From Anas platyrhynchos (Eukaryota > Chordata > Aves > Anseriformes > Anatidae), in NCBI RefSeq assembly GCF_047663525.1, contig NC_092617.1:3414501-3478500 (forward strand): a stretch of 64,000 nt of DNA, in the 5' to 3' direction. Below are positions 9,888 to 21,140 of this stretch, piece by piece (the stretch's first letter is position 1; each line of letters begins with the position of its first letter). The position numbers and the translations under genes are program-made. The notes below the pieces were generated by a model. That model did no database searches. It was not told where the DNA came from and worked only from the letters and a program-made list of their open reading frames with translations.

Positions 9888-10802
9888 TTAAGTCATCAAT
9901 CTCCACAGGGCTTCCTTGAGCTCCTGGTTCCTCATACTGTAGATGAGAGGATTCAATACTGGAGGCACCACCGAGTATAGAAATGCTACCACCAGGTCCA
10001 GGTATGGGTAAGAGATGGAGGGAGGCTTCAGGTAGGCAAACATGGCAGTGCTGACAAACAGAGAGACCACGGCCAGGTGAGGGAGGCACGTGGAAAAGGC
10101 TTTGTGCCGGCCCTGCTCAGAGGACATCCTCAGCACTGTCCTGAAGATCTGCACATAGGACACCACAATGAAAACAAAACAACCAAAGGCTGAAGAAAAA
10201 CTAAACACAAGTGCCCCGACTTCCCTGAGGTAGGCATCTGAGCAGGAGAGCTTGAGGATGTGGGGGATTTCACAGAAGAACTGGACCACAGCATTGCCTC
10301 GACAGAGGGGAAGGGAAAATGTGTTGGCCGTGTACAGAACAGCATTGAGAAAGCCACTGTCCCAGGCAGCTGCTGCCATCTGGGCACAAGCTCTGCTGCC
10401 CAGGAGGCTCCCGTAGTGCAGGGGCTTGCAGATGGCAAAGTAGCGGTCATAGGCCATGACAGTGAGAAGGCAATACTCAGCTACTACAAAGAAAGCAAAG
10501 AGAAAGAGTTGGGCAGCACATGCTTCATAGGTGATGACCCTGGTGTCCCAGAGGGCATTGGCCATGGCTTTGGGCAGAGTGGTGGAGATGCAGCCCAGGT
10601 CAAGGAGGGCGAGGTTGAGGAGGAAGAAGTACATGGGGGTGTGGAGGCGGTGGTTGCAGGCTATGGCGCTGAGGATGAGGCCGTTGCCCAGGAGGGCAGC
10701 CAGGTAGATGCCCAGGAAGAGCGCAAAGTGCAGGAGCTGCAGCTCGCGCGTGTCTGCAAATGCCAGGAGCAGGAACTCAGTGACTGAGCTGCTGTTGGAC
10801 AT
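9888..10802 (-). CDS. Olfactory receptor, family 14 (gamma-c) type, OR1
   Basis: An intact 304-residue odorant-binding GPCR of the olfactory cilia, expected to signal through the olfactory G protein. It has an N-glycosylation sequon N3-S-S, the TM1 GN (40-41), PMYFFLLNLALLDL (56-69), the TM3 cysteine C95, and MAYDRYFAIC (116-125). TM5 SY, KAFSTCLPHL (234-243) and the TM7 NPLIY (284-288) also fit family 14. The DRY motif is followed by F instead of the V found in most paralogs here. The ATG was chosen because MSNSSS aligns with the paralog starts and a splice acceptor (CTTTCTCTTTGTGCAG) ends at 10825, 22 nt upstream. The likely 5' exon is in the module at 12600-12960. OR2 is its tandem neighbour, 7.8 kb away on the same strand. 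No clear polyadenylation signal was seen. The family call is firm; the ligand is unknown. Confidence 0.95.
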   Translation of the reverse strand: MSNSSSVTEFLLLAFADTRELQLLHFALFLGIYLAALLGNGLILSAIACNHRLHTPMYFFLLNLALLDLGCISTTLPKAMANALWDTRVITYEACAAQLFLFAFFVVAEYCLLTVMAYDRYFAICKPLHYGSLLGSRACAQMAAAAWDSGFLNAVLYTANTFSLPLCRGNAVVQFFCEIPHILKLSCSDAYLREVGALVFSFSSAFGCFVFIVVSYVQIFRTVLRMSSEQGRHKAFSTCLPHLAVVSLFVSTAMFAYLKPPSISYPYLDLVVAFLYSVVPPVLNPLIYSMRNQELKEALWRLMT

Positions 10803-11397
10803 CTGTTATTTCTGTGAAGCGGTCCTGCACAAAGAGAAAGAATAGTAGTAATGTACAACAGACTTATCGGAGGAAAACTCAGTTTTCTCATTTAAAACCA
10901 ATCGATTGTCCACTTGCAGGCAGTTATTTTTAAGGTCCCTTTAATGACCTTCACCTGATAATGAGTCTCTCTGGGAGAAGAGTGTTCTTCTGTGAGCAAT
11001 GGAACAATCTGTCCTGCACTACAGCTCAAGGTAGCAACATGGTAGGAACATGGGGCAGTCTCAGATTCATTTCACTCCTGATATCAGAGATTTCCCTAGT
11101 TTTGCTCGAAGTTCCTCACAGAGCAGACGTGTGGAGATTTATTTGTTTCTTTGTTTCTTTGTTTATTTGATTTGTACTCTTTGTTCAGCTGCTCCACCAC
11201 ACCTGATGAGTCTTTCTAAGGCATAAATCCTGGGCATTCAGCTGCACTCCAAGTGAAACCTTGTACATCTTCAGTCACAGATACTGCATTTTAGAGCAGA
11301 ATGCTCTTCCGAGAGGAGTCCATCGGTTCTGGGCTCAGCTGCTCTATGTTGGCCGGTCTTTTAGCTACAGTGTAATTCTGCTCCTATGTTCCTAGTG
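10803..11397 (-). other. OR1 upstream region, probably intron
   Basis: This lies between the OR1 splice acceptor (10825) and a CR1 tail. It holds AT-rich sequence and a TTTGTTTC-type run near 11145-11170. A piece at about 11205-11280 (AAATCCTGGGCATTC) recurs at 11600-11670, a short local duplication. No coding exon was recognised. Confidence 0.5.
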
Positions 11398-11578
11398 TCA
11401 TAGAATCATAGAATATCCTGACTTGAAAGTGTTCCACAAGGATCATCAGATCCCACCCCTGAATCTGTACATGACCACCCAAAAATCAGTCTATATGCCT
11501 GAGGGGGTTGCCCAAATATAGAAATTCTGACAGCATTAGTGCTGTGACCACTTCCCTGTGGTGCCTGTTCCAGTGCCT
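11398..11578 (-). mobile_element. Old CR1 3' tail
   Basis: A diverged CR1 3' end in minus orientation. It starts TCATAGAATCATAGAATATC and continues to a CTGTTCCAGTGCCTAC motif typical of the last part of CR1 ORF2/3' UTR. It is much more diverged than the CR1 at 8104. It lies inside the presumed OR1 5' intron. Confidence 0.8.
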
Positions 11579-12229
11579 ACAGAACCTGGACACTGCTGAG
11601 TTTTTCTAAAACAGAAATCCTGGGCATTCCCCCTGCACTTGAAGGGAAACTTTGTGTCTGCTCAGAGAAAAAGGGACTGTCCCTACAGTGCAGAGTGTCC
11701 TTTAGTGAGGACAGACAATCTGTCCATCAGTGCTGGTCTCAGCCGCCCTGTGAGAGCTGCAGGAAAGTTGGACTCAGTAGTTCATCTGAAAGGAACCAGA
11801 ACACTGCTGAGAGCAGAGGAATCCAGGCTCAAAGTGCACATCTCCACACCCCTCACCCTGTCCCTCCACCCAAGCACACCGAGGGCTCACCCCACGGGCA
11901 TGTGAAACCCCCATCCCCAGCCAGCCTGGGAACAAGACCAGCAGCAGCATGGCCAGCTGGAGAAGCCAGCAGGAATGCCAGCGTGCTGCTGCCAGGGGAG
12001 GCAAGGCCAGGGAGGGACAGACGGACACTCAGCAGACCTTCCTGTGCAGCAGCTCTGCCTGACAGGAGGCAGCTCCTGCTGGGGACACCGGGGGCTTGAG
12101 GGCAGAGGCCGTGCTGGTGGGAGAGGAGAGCAGGGGGTGTCCCAGGGAAGGTGCCTGCCCTGCAGAGGGCTGCAGGGAGGTGCCTGAGCCCTCCCTCGCA
12201 CAGCATTTCTGGCAGCAGCTCCCTCTTAC
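11579..12229. other. GC-rich sequence upstream of OR1
   Basis: This stretch holds GC-rich unique sequence with overlapping open frames up to 134 aa on both strands. None carries a recognisable domain. It begins with the second copy of the AAATCCTGGGCATTC segment. It is most likely part of the OR1 intron. Confidence 0.4.
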
Positions 12230-12350
12230 AGAATCACAGAATCACAGAATTTCTAGGTTGGAAGAGACCTCAAGATCATCGAGTCCAACCTCTGACCTAA
12301 CGCTAACAGTCCCCACTAAACCATATCCCTAAGCTCTTCATCTAAACTGC
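12230..12350 (-). mobile_element. Short CR1 3' tail
   Basis: Minus-orientation CR1 tail with ACAGAATCACAGAATTTCT at its left end. It is the same subfamily as the tails at 1778 and 59410. It lies within the presumed 5' intron of OR1. Confidence 0.85.
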
Positions 12351-12599
12351 CTGCCCAAGTCCCTGCTGCCTTCCTATTTCTTTGCTGGGAGATGGTTCTA
12401 TGTCCCCACATCTCCTCCCTGTCCATGCTCACAGACCCCATCCATGCTTCCACTGCACTGCAAGATTTGGAAAGCACCGAAACTAAAAAAGTCTTCCTCT
12501 TCAGATTAACCAAGCCTCAGATTTTCTCAAGAAATGCACTTCATAAATGCCATTGTGTATAGCACATTCTATTCCATATTAAATGTAGAGTAAAAGTCA

Positions 12600-12960
12600 T
12601 CCTGACAGATGCTATCAGCCATCAGATGTGTGAGCTGTAGAAGACCCCTCTGGCAACCCCACCTGCAGTGCCCTGCTGCCAGAGCCTCACGGTGTCAAGA
12701 GCCTGCAGATGTGTCCTGCCACACGCTGCCCTCTGTTGTTGCGCTCCTCAGTGCCTCCAAACCCTCTCTCCTTGTCTCCTCTCTGTGTGCCAGCTGCGGT
12801 CAGAGCCCCCAGCCCTGCTGTGCTGTGCAGAAGAGCAGCTCCTGGGCACAGCTGTCTCTCTGCACCACGGCCCTCTTGCCACGAGCTCTCTCTGTCCCAC
12901 GAGCATGGCCCAGCTCAGCAACACAGCACCAGCCCAAGGCACTGCAATCACCCCTCTGGG
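12600..12960 (-). promoter_or_regulatory. OR1 promoter/5' exon module (type A)
   Basis: This block lies upstream of OR1 and is homologous to the blocks upstream of OR3, OR4 and OR7, and more distantly to those of OR2, OR5 and OR6. On the minus strand it contains a candidate splice donor CTGCAG/GTGGGG (exon end at 12663) that would pair with the acceptor at 10825, giving an intron of about 1.8 kb. A conserved block next to each gene, with a donor at the same place, is what a 5' noncoding OR exon would look like. The transcription start cannot be placed. Confidence 0.55.
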
Positions 12961-13440
12961 GGCTTTGCTGATGAGCCCATGAATCTCAGGCACTCAGAGA
13001 CAATTGAAGACATCTCTCCAGAAGTGCAAGTCAGAGGGAAGTTTCCTGCAGTGTCCCCCTGAGGGCCAGCACTCACACAGCCTCCCTTGGAGCTCGTTAG
13101 AGCAGAACCCTGGAGGCAACGAGGACAAGGAGACAAAGGCAATGTGAAGGTGACACTGATGTGCAGGAAAAGTGGATGTGTGTCACCAAACACAAGGGCC
13201 AGGACTTGACACTTTGCCCGTAGGAATGGAGATCCTTTCCCTCCACACCTTGCTCAGGGCTCTTTGTGGGGCAGTAGGAGATGGGGATGTGCATGGCCAA
13301 GTGCAGGAGAATGGTACGACCCCTGCCTGCTTCATGGTTGGGAGCGAGGAGGCAATGAGGCCCTGGTGCTTTCACAGTCAGCTGTCTCCTCATAGGCCTC
13401 AGTGGCAGAGACAACAGCCATAGCTGTGAACACAAAGACC
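12955..13440 (+). repeat. M1 module copy
   Basis: This duplicon block is contiguous with the OR1 promoter module. It matches 6610-7010 (same orientation) and 46020-46450 (inverted). The landmark is GACACTGATGTGCAGGAAAA. No gene. Confidence 0.7.
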
Positions 13441-14048
13441 TGGGTCCTGTTGGGACTTTCAGCCTTTCCACAGCCCTCTATCCTGTCTAAACCTGGCTCT
13501 TAAAAGGACGCCCATACCTGCACATCTTTCACTGCTGGCTGCAGACCCTTGTCCGTGTGGTGTCACACCAAGTCTGAGCTGAGTCTGGGACTCAGCACGG
13601 TCCCAGTCTGCCCAGATGTGTGGGGTTTCTCTCCCTCTCGTACAGGACTGGGCTCTTCTCCATGTGAAAGTCAAGAGTTTTCTGAAGTCAAAATCCTGCA
13701 GTTTCTCAAGGTTGCCCCACACTGATGCTCCAGTCTATCAGCTGTTAATGTCAGCAGTCAGACAGTTCAAGCTTCCTGTGATTGAGTTCTCTCTGACAAG
13801 ATAGCAGCATCAGGACTTTCAGAAAAGTTTGGATAATACAGGAGTAACCAATTGAATGGAATTGCAGCACAAAGTCATTTAAGGGTAGGGGCTGGAAGGC
13901 TGTCAGGTTCCATTTCTTCTGTGCTTCCTTCTCATGCATGCTGTCAGTTTGTCTGGAGCTGTGTCCAGAATGTTATGGGTCAGTTTAGGTCAAAATTAGA
14001 AGGGCCAAAGCCCAGCTGCAGCTCAATCCGTCTGTGACTCTCAAAGAC
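13441..14048 (+). repeat. M2 module copy
   Basis: This matches 45380-46020 in inverted orientation (for example CAGTTTGTCTGGAGCTGTGT at about 13945). An 87-aa open frame on the minus strand has no recognisable domain. Confidence 0.6.
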
Positions 14049-14050
14049 AA

Positions 14051-14085
<35 letters not shown>

Positions 14086-14087
14086 AA
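14049..14087. repeat. (AATA)n microsatellite
   Basis: About ten AATA tetramers in perfect tandem lie between the M2 and R modules. Confidence 0.95.
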
Positions 14088-14199
14088 GAAGATTAGGGAG
14101 AATCATAATCCTTTATTGGATTTTATGGGGAAAACCTGGTGAAAAGGCATGAGGTAAAGCCGGAGACACTTAATGTATTCTTTGCCTCTGTTTGTAGCA

Positions 14200-15620
14200 G
14201 CAAAACCAGTTGTTCCCCTGGACTTTTCTTCCTCTTCATGGCCGGTGCCATCCTTCCAATGCACACTTTGAGGCATTTTTTTCTCTCCTGCTCTTTCCTA
14301 CTACCAAAGCAGGCTCCATCAGGGTGGAAACCACTCCTGAAGTAGGCATCCCAACCCAGCAGGCTCCTTGCGGCCTCTCAGCCAACCAGACACAAGTCAC
14401 CTCAGCAGCAGCTTCCAAGCCAGGGGCCTGCTGCTGGCCTTGCAGCTTCTTGGCTACACACAGCCAAGCCTTGTGCCTGCTGCTGCTGTGCAGTCATGGA
14501 CTCAAGCAGAAGGGACAGGACAACCCATCTGGGGGCCTTCTTTCTGCCTGGGTCCTCCTGGCTCTGGAGGCAGAGGGGATCCCCCAGTCAGCATGCCAAG
14601 CAGGTGCCTTCTGCTGGCCTAGCAGGGCCACTGCCAGATGTCAGCCCAAAAGTGCAGATCCCAGGGAGAAGTCCAGGCTGACCTGACACCTCCAGACACA
14701 AGTGACCTCCCAGTCCCTTTCTGTGACACGTTCCTGCTGCTGCCCTATCAAGTGCAGAGACAGAAGTGACCTCACAGTCCCTGCCACAGTCACATTCCTT
14801 CTGCTGGGGCAGGAGATCCTGAGGCAGAGCTGAGCTCATCAAAGCATTCCCATCTATCTCCTCTTTGTGGCCCACAAACTGATCAGATCCATGGCCCCTC
14901 ACATTCAGCTTTGTATGCTATGTGACTGCAGAGCAACCTCATGGTTCCTACCCTGCATCATGGGCCAAGCATCTTAAGTGCTTGGGATAAGTGCCAAGCA
15001 CCTTAAGTGCTTAAGATGAGGGTTAGGAAAAGGGTTGGATGTGAAGAAGTGAATGCAAAGGAATCAGGGCTTTGATTGTTAGCCATCCATGTATGAGGTT
15101 AGGGACTAGGGCTCAGCTTTCTGTGATAGAGATTAATCAAATGCGTAGTGGAAGGGTTTGGTGTTTGGCTTGTGGTGTCAGGTCTGTGGTTAGGGTACGT
15201 GCAAGTTCTTTGGTTTTGTTTAGGTCTGCAAGAAGTCTAGGGCTAAATAGAGCATGTTATTGGTAATGTTTAGGGCACGGATCAGGGTGAGCAAGAGTGT
15301 AAGGGTGATGTACTGCAGCTGTGGACTAGTTTTGGCTTCAAGGGATCTTGTGGTCAAACATTAGAGCAGTGGATTCCTGTCAGTGTGTGGAGTAGCATTT
15401 AGCTTTATGGATTAACGTTACAGGTTAAAATAGGACAAGGGCCTCACATGACTGCTTTAAATCAGCTTTATGGTGGGATTAACATTACCTGAACATTCTT
15501 ACCTCTGCAAAATCATCACCTTCTGCTGTCCACGCTCCTTTGCCCTCCCTCAAATCTCACATTTCTCCTGTCCAGGCTTCTCCTAACTTCCCCGTATCAG
15601 TCATCTTCTTAGGGGAAGTT
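14200..15620 (+). repeat. R module copy 3 with tail
   Basis: The most complete R duplicon in plus orientation: GC-rich part 14290-14880 and AT-rich tail to about 15620. Two units with the core AGACA(C/G)AAGTGACCTC start at 14694 and 14757, a 63-bp period. The tail carries several TTAGGG-like words without a true telomeric array. Open frames of 158 aa and smaller are shadows of the repeat. Confidence 0.7.
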
Positions 15621-16560
15621 TGGAGAACCAGCATGGAGAAGGAGAGAAACGTCTGTAGGAGCACCCTGCACAATGGGCCCTGCAGTTCTACAACACCACA
15701 GAAACAGGCCTGAAGGATGAGTTTAGGCAAAAGCTGATACCCCTGACATGACAACACCTGTACAAGACCTCTTCCTCTATGGGGCCTACCGGGTACTTAG
15801 AAAGAGGGAATCTCACAAACTGTGTGCAGAGCAGGTGCATCTGCTGTCCTGTCATGGAGACCAGCAGATGTGAGCCTAAAGGCACAGATCCCAGCCAGAA
15901 GTCAAGGTTTGAGCTGTCGGCTACTTCAGAAAGAAGTCAACTCCCAGCCACTTAACAGCCATTAGCTTCCTACTGGGCTGACAGCTCCCGAGGCACCACT
16001 GCCCTCGTAATACCACACCCACCAAACACCCCCTTTTTGGCCCAGAATCTGCCCAGCTAGAAGTGAGCTGGTGGTGATCCTCCAAGCTCATGGCACACCT
16101 GCTGGGCTCCCAGCCTCTCTGACACTCAGGAGCCAGTTCCGTGCCAGTCCTGGGAGGTGCTAGAGCAGGAGGGACCTTGCAGGCAAAGTTCCAGGCCCCT
16201 TGCCTGTTGCAGTCTCCCAGCTCCTTGTGCACAATGAAGATCATGTTTGTATCCAGAAGCCATGAGCCTGAAGCAGACATTCAGGGGAAGCACCCACCCA
16301 GCCCCAGCCCCAGCCCCAGCCCCAGCTGGCGGTGCTGCTCTGCAGAGCGAGGGGGCTGTGGTGCCTGGGGCATGGGGACACTCTGCAGGGCCATGCTGGG
16401 CAGGCTGGGAGGCAGACCCAGCACATGGGGTCACTGCCATTGCCCCAGGGCCGCAAGGAATCACTGGCCGGGCTCCTTTGCTGGGGCTGCTGCATGCCTT
16501 GGGGCTGCAGAGCTCTCCTCTGCCTGCTCACACCAGATCAAGCATTTGAGCTCTGGTCAG
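15621..16560 (+). repeat. D module copy (3' flank of OR2)
   Basis: From about 15790 this aligns with 8580-9330 and, inverted, with 49980-50620. It contains a perfect CAGCCC-type hexamer run at about 16296-16328. No gene was recognised; open frames of up to 224 aa arise from the GC-rich composition and differ between copies. Confidence 0.65.
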
Positions 16561-16924
16561 TCCACCTCAGACAGGCTCACGCTCTGTGGGCTCCATTCAC
16601 TGCTGTCTCCTGGGCTCACACGGCCCCAGAAAAGAAGTCCCGTGAGTGATTTTTTGCAGCCCTGGGGCAATGGCAGTGACATTTCCTTGTTTCTCACAGT
16701 CTTCACACAAGTCTTTCTCATAGCTTTTCCCACTGCCCAGCACTGCCTCCCAAGTGGGAATAAGCCAACCTTCAGAAGGGCCTTGGGCTTCTTCAGTCAT
16801 CCTGCTGCTTATTAGGACCTTCCTGACTCCCCACAGAGCTCAGAGGGAGCCTTCTTGTCCAGTGTGTGGCCCTGCACTGGCTCTGTCTGGGACGGATTTA
16901 GTCTCTGCAGAGCAGCCCCTGTGG
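16561..16924. other. Intergenic sequence, no gene seen
   Basis: Unique-looking sequence between the D module and a solo LTR. Nothing recognised. Confidence 0.4.
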
Positions 16925-17262
16925 TGCTGTGTTTTCAGTATGTGACTGTACTGGGTCTGGCTGGGATGGAGTTAACTTTTCCAGTAGAAGCCCACCCAGT
17001 GCTGTGCTCTGCTTGAGTAGATAGAACAGCACTGGTATCACGGTTGTGTTTTGTCTTCTGCTGAGCAGTACTGTCATAGCATCAGGAATCCCTCTAATCC
17101 CCCCTCCCCAAAAAGCCATCAGGCTGCGGGTGTGCAAGAGAGAGGGAGGGGACATCACCAGGGCAGCTAACCTAAACCAGCCACAGAGATATTCCATACC
17201 ATATGATGTCACACTCAGCAATAAAAGGTGGAAAATGGAAGGAGAGGGGAGAGGTGGGCTCC
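16925..17262 (+). mobile_element. Solo ERVL-type LTR (partial)
   Basis: A fossil LTR of the bird ERVL family in plus orientation. It begins near TGACTGTACTGGGTCTGGCT and includes ATTCCATACCATATGATGTC and an AATAAA at about 17220. The 3' part of the LTR is not visible. No internal retroviral sequence adjoins it. It lies in the 3' flank of OR2 and appears old and truncated. Confidence 0.85.
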
Positions 17263-17348
17263 CGTTATGAAAACGTTTGTCCTCCTGAAAATCAGCTGTG
17301 TCTATTGAGGCCCTGTTTCAGGAAGTGGTCAAGCATCGCGGTCACAAA

Positions 17349-17352
<4 letters not shown>

Positions 17353-17384
<32 letters not shown>
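17353..17384. repeat. Poly-T tract (32 T)
   Basis: A run of 32 T on the plus strand lies downstream of the OR2 polyadenylation signal as read on the minus strand. No retrogene was found next to it. Confidence 0.95.
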
Positions 17385-17388
<4 letters not shown>

Positions 17389-17457
17389 AGCTTCTTTGCT
17401 AGTTCACAGGTGATGGAAATACACTGCAGCTGAGACCTATGAATTTCTGCTCGCTTC

Positions 17458-17463
17458 TTTATT
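17458..17463 (-). promoter_or_regulatory. OR2 polyadenylation signal AATAAA
   Basis: AATAAA on the minus strand about 200 nt after the OR2 stop. Signals at nearly the same distance follow OR3, OR4, OR6 and OR7. Confidence 0.7.
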
Positions 17464-17660
17464 GTCTATAGGTACACAGAAAACCTGGCTTCACATATAC
17501 ATGAGATGATTAGGAAAAGTAAAGAGATAAATGAACAGGTAGGAGGCTAACAATGACATGAATTAAATCGACTCCACAAACTTGGAGAACATATTTATCA
17601 AGAAAAATAATACCAAATTACTTTCCTGTTTCTGAGATAAACTCAGAATGTAAAGGCACA

Positions 17661-18587
17661 TTATAGTTTCTTAAGAAATATGTATTTCCTCAGTGCATCC
17701 TTGAGCTCCTGGTTCCTTATGCTGTAAATGAGGGGGTTCACTGCTGGAGGGAACATGGAGTAGAGAAAAGATACTGCAAGGTCCAGGTATGGGGAGGAGA
17801 TGGAGGGGGGCTTCAGGTAGGCAAACATGATAGTGCTGATAAACAGAGAGACCACGGCCAGGTGAGGGAGGCACGTGGAAAAGGCTTTGTGCCGGCCCTG
17901 CTCGGAGGGCATCCTCAGAACTGCCCTGAAGATCTGCACATAGGACACCACAATAAAAACAAAGCAACCAACAACTAAACAAAAGCTAAATGCAATAAAT
18001 CCAACTTCCCTGAGGTAGGCATGTGAGCAGGAGAGCTTGAGGATGTGGGGGATTTCACAGAAGAACTGGTCCACAGCATTGCCTTGGCAGAGGGGCAGGG
18101 AAAATGTATTGGCTGTGTGCAGGACAGCACTGAGAAAGCCACTGCCCCAGGCAGCTGCTGCCATCTGGGCACAAGCTCTGCTGCCCACGAGGCTCCCGTA
18201 GTGCAGGGGCTTACAGATGGCAACATAGCGGTCATAGGCCATGACGGTGAGAATGCAATACTCTGCTGTGATAAAGAAGACAAAGAGAAAGACCTGAGCA
18301 GCACATCCTTGATAGGAGATGGCCCTGGTGTCCCAGAGGGCATTGGCCATGGCTTTGGGCAGAGTGGTGGAGATGCAGCCCAGGTCGAGGAGGGCGAGGT
18401 TGAGGAGGAAGAAGTACATGGGGGTGTGGAGGCGGTGGTGGCAGGCTACGGCGCTGAGGATGAGGCCGTTGCCCAGGAGGGCAGCCAGGTAGATGCCCAG
18501 GAAGAGCGCAAAGTGTAGGAGCTGCAGCTCGCGCGTGTCTGCAAATGCCAGCAGCAGGAACTCGCTCACAGAGCTGATGTTGGGCAT
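17661..18587 (-). CDS. Olfactory receptor, family 14 (gamma-c) type, OR2
   Basis: An intact 308-residue class II odorant receptor. It has sequon N3-I-S, GN at 40-41, MAYDRYVAIC (116-125), KAFSTCLPHL and NPLIY (284-288). The frame stays open upstream to 18773, but the start at 18587 (MPNISSVSEF) is preferred. It matches the paralog N-termini, and a splice acceptor (CTTTTTCTCTCCAACAG) ends at 18601, so the upstream open stretch is intron. TM5 (GFIAFSFCLVVGCF) differs clearly from its paralogs, while ECL2 and TM4 are almost identical to them. It is the tandem partner of OR1. The predicted 5' exon has a strong donor at 19645/19644. Confidence 0.95.
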   Translation of the reverse strand: MPNISSVSEFLLLAFADTRELQLLHFALFLGIYLAALLGNGLILSAVACHHRLHTPMYFFLLNLALLDLGCISTTLPKAMANALWDTRAISYQGCAAQVFLFVFFITAEYCILTVMAYDRYVAICKPLHYGSLVGSRACAQMAAAAWGSGFLSAVLHTANTFSLPLCQGNAVDQFFCEIPHILKLSCSHAYLREVGFIAFSFCLVVGCFVFIVVSYVQIFRAVLRMPSEQGRHKAFSTCLPHLAVVSLFISTIMFAYLKPPSISSPYLDLAVSFLYSMFPPAVNPLIYSIRNQELKDALRKYIFLKKL

Positions 18588-19559
18588 TTTCTGACATTCT
18601 CTGTTGGAGAGAAAAAGGTAGAACAAAGTTAGAACTGATTTGGATGAGGAAAACTTATTACAAGTCATAGAGAACCCCCAGAGCCTCTCTCTTTGTAGGA
18701 GAACCTTTCTGCAGCTCTCCTGCTTGAGCTGTGGCTGGTGCTGGCTGACAGTGGCACTGGGCGCAGGGGCCACTATGGGCTGCAGAGGAGTCCTACCTGC
18801 AGCAGGAGGGAATCAGGAACATGGGGGAAACTCGAGTTCAGTCCACTTGTCAAGTCAATGAGTTTGCAGAATTTTCTTGCAAACAACTCATCTGAATGCA
18901 GAGCAGAGCTGCAGTGTTTTACTTGCTTTAATGTTATTTGCTTGCCCCTGTAACGCTTAGGTGAATTATTGGATGGTTGAACTCTGTGACTTGATATGTG
19001 TGCTCCTGGTGAAATCCTGCAGATGCCAGGAGGCAAAAGGACTGTCCCTTGGTGAAGACTGAGCAGAGCAGACCTGCCCAGCAGTGAGCTTGGGCATGAG
19101 AAGAAACTGGAGACAGCTGAGAGCAGAGAAGCCCGACTCTAAAGGCAGATGGACAGAATCCTCACCTTATCTCCAGGTGTGTGATCAGGATCTCAGCTCT
19201 TCCCTCCTAGATAGGAGTGCAGAAGCCTCAAACCAGCTGCCCACAAACAGCCATCCAGCAGCACGGACATGTCCTTAGCAAGGAGGTGTCTTCTCCTTGG
19301 GGCACCTGGATAACACAAGGAAGCCACGAGAGAGCTGCATCCTGCCGGAGGGCAGCCTGCAGCCCAGGAGGATGCCCCACAGACAGAGTTGGATATCTGC
19401 AAGCTTTTGTGTGCCAATAACCTAGCTGCACTCCTGCAGTGTTCTAGCCACCCCTGTCTTATCTGACCAGGGGCAGCTGGGTTATAACACTCCAAGGGGC
19501 TTCTGCCAGACTTCCTCACCTCGCACTGCAACCCAGCAGGACTCTCAAAGCCTACTGCA
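18588..19559 (-). other. OR2 5' intron region
   Basis: This lies between the OR2 acceptor (18601) and the promoter module. It matches the region between 46870 and 47659 upstream of OR6 (for example GGATCTCAGCTCTTCCCTCC at about 19188, complement at 47180-47210). No coding exon or mobile element was recognised. Confidence 0.5.
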
Positions 19560-19925
19560 TTGCCCACTGCCCTCCCAGAAACAAGACCCAGCAGGAGACC
19601 CTTCCAGGACCTGCAGCTGCATGGCCCTGCAGCCAGACCCTTACCTTGTCAAGGGCTGTGCACATTTCTCCTGCAGGCAGCTCTCAGCATCCTCCCGCTG
19701 CCAACTGCCTTCAGCCCCTCTCTCCTTTTCTTCTCTCTGTGTCTGTGCCTCTGTGTCTCTTTCCTGCTGCGCTATGCAGAGGAGTTGCTCCTGGGAACAG
19801 CTGTCTCTCTGCTTCATGGGACTTTTTAAAATGTGTTTTCTCATGTCCCAGGAGCCCGGCCCAGCTCAGCAGCAGAGGCCTAGCCCAAGGTATTATAATC
19901 ACCACTCTGGTTGCTTTGCTGATGA
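19560..19925 (-). promoter_or_regulatory. OR2 promoter/5' exon module (type B)
   Basis: Homologous to 46480-46870 (OR6) and 37350-37640 (OR5). On the minus strand the block ends in CCCTTGACAAG/GTAAGGGT, a near-ideal splice donor with the exon end at 19645. Joining to the acceptor at 18601 would give an intron of about 1.04 kb and a short 5' UTR extension. The transcription start is unknown. Confidence 0.65.
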
Positions 19926-20100
19926 GCCCACGAGAAGCCAATTAGGATCTGGTGCTTTAATGATTATCTGTCTCCTCAAAAGCATTAGTGGAAGAGACAA
20001 TAGCCATAGCCATGGACCCAAATATCTCATAAGTCAGCTTTGTAGGAAGCTTGCCTGGTTCCTGGTGATAAGGCACAACTGCTCGTATGGCGTCCTTGTG
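19926..20100 (+). repeat. M2 module fragment
   Basis: A short copy of the M2 block (TGCTCGTATGGCGTCC at about 20079, as at 7140). The M1 block normally found here is missing, so this unit has an internal deletion compared with the OR1 unit. Confidence 0.55.
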
Positions 20101-21140
20101 GTGGAAACCACTCCTGAAGTAGGCATCCCAGCCCAGCAGAATCCTTGCGGCCTCTCAACCAACCAGACACAAGTCACCTCAGCAGCAGCTTCCAAGCCAG
20201 GGGCCTGCTGCTGCCCTTGCAGCTTCTTGGCTAGACACAGCCAAGCCTTGTGCCTGCTGCTGTGCAGTCATGGACTCAAGCAGAAGGGACAGAACAACCC
20301 ATGTTGGGGCATTCTTTCTGTCTGGGTCCTCCTGGGTGTGTAGGCAGAAGGGATCCCACAGTCAGCATGCCAAGCAGGTGCCTTGTCTTCTCAAAAGTCA
20401 AGGGTTTCCTACCACTTACATGCAGAGGTGACCTCACTGTCCCATTCCGTGACACGTTCCTGCTGCTGCCCTATCAAGTGCAAAGACAGAAGTGACCTCA
20501 CAGTCCCTGCCACAGTCACATTCCTGCTGGGACCTGAAATCCTGAGGTAGAGCTGACCTCTCTCTTGTCTCGTAGGGACTAGATTTTACCTTTCTGGGTT
20601 AGAGATTAAGCAAAGTTTTTGTTGAAAGATATGGTGTTCTGTTAGTGCTGTCACGTTTCTGGTTATGGTATGGGCAAGCATTATGGTTAAGGGTTTTGTT
20701 TATGTCTGGCAAGAAGTCTAGGGATAAATAGAGCATTTTAATGTTAGTGATAAGGGCAGGGATTAGGGTGAGCAAGAGAGTAAGGGAAGGAAAGGGGGCT
20801 ATGGTCTGAGTTTTTCTTCAGGTGGTATTTTGAGTTCTGCTTTCCAATAGTGGATTCCTGTCAGGAAGTTGCACTAATGTTTAGGTTTAAGGATTATTGT
20901 TATTTTTGAAAATAGTTTACAGGCCCTACAAGAATGTCTGAAGTCCGTGTTAGAGCAGCATCAACATTGCATGAACCATCTTACCTCTACAAAGGTAAGG
21001 TTCCAAGCTCCTCTTCACTTCTTCTTCCCGTACCCCTATCTGACATCTCTCCTGGCCAGGCTACTCTTGACCTCTCCATAGCAGTCATCTAACTGGGATC
21101 AGCTTTCTGATGGTTGTCATTATATCAGAGCACCTGTCTC
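20101..21140 (+). repeat. R module copy 4 with tail
   Basis: GC-rich R block 20101-20560, then the AT-rich tail ending in GGGATCAGCTTTCTGATGGT near 21120. Part of the internal block after GCCAAGCAGGTGCCTT is replaced by a shorter sequence. Confidence 0.65.

Noticed and set aside
10260-10787. Long antisense open frames across every OR (for example 10260-10787, 18045-18518, 24618-25151, 31018-31590)
   Set aside because: They recur at the same place in each paralog because the GC-rich OR codons leave the opposite strand open. They have no start context or domain of their own.
18588-18773. N-terminal extension of OR2 to an upstream in-frame ATG (and the same for OR3 from 24555)
   Set aside because: The extension crosses a good splice acceptor and is not shared with other paralogs. 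It is read as intron.
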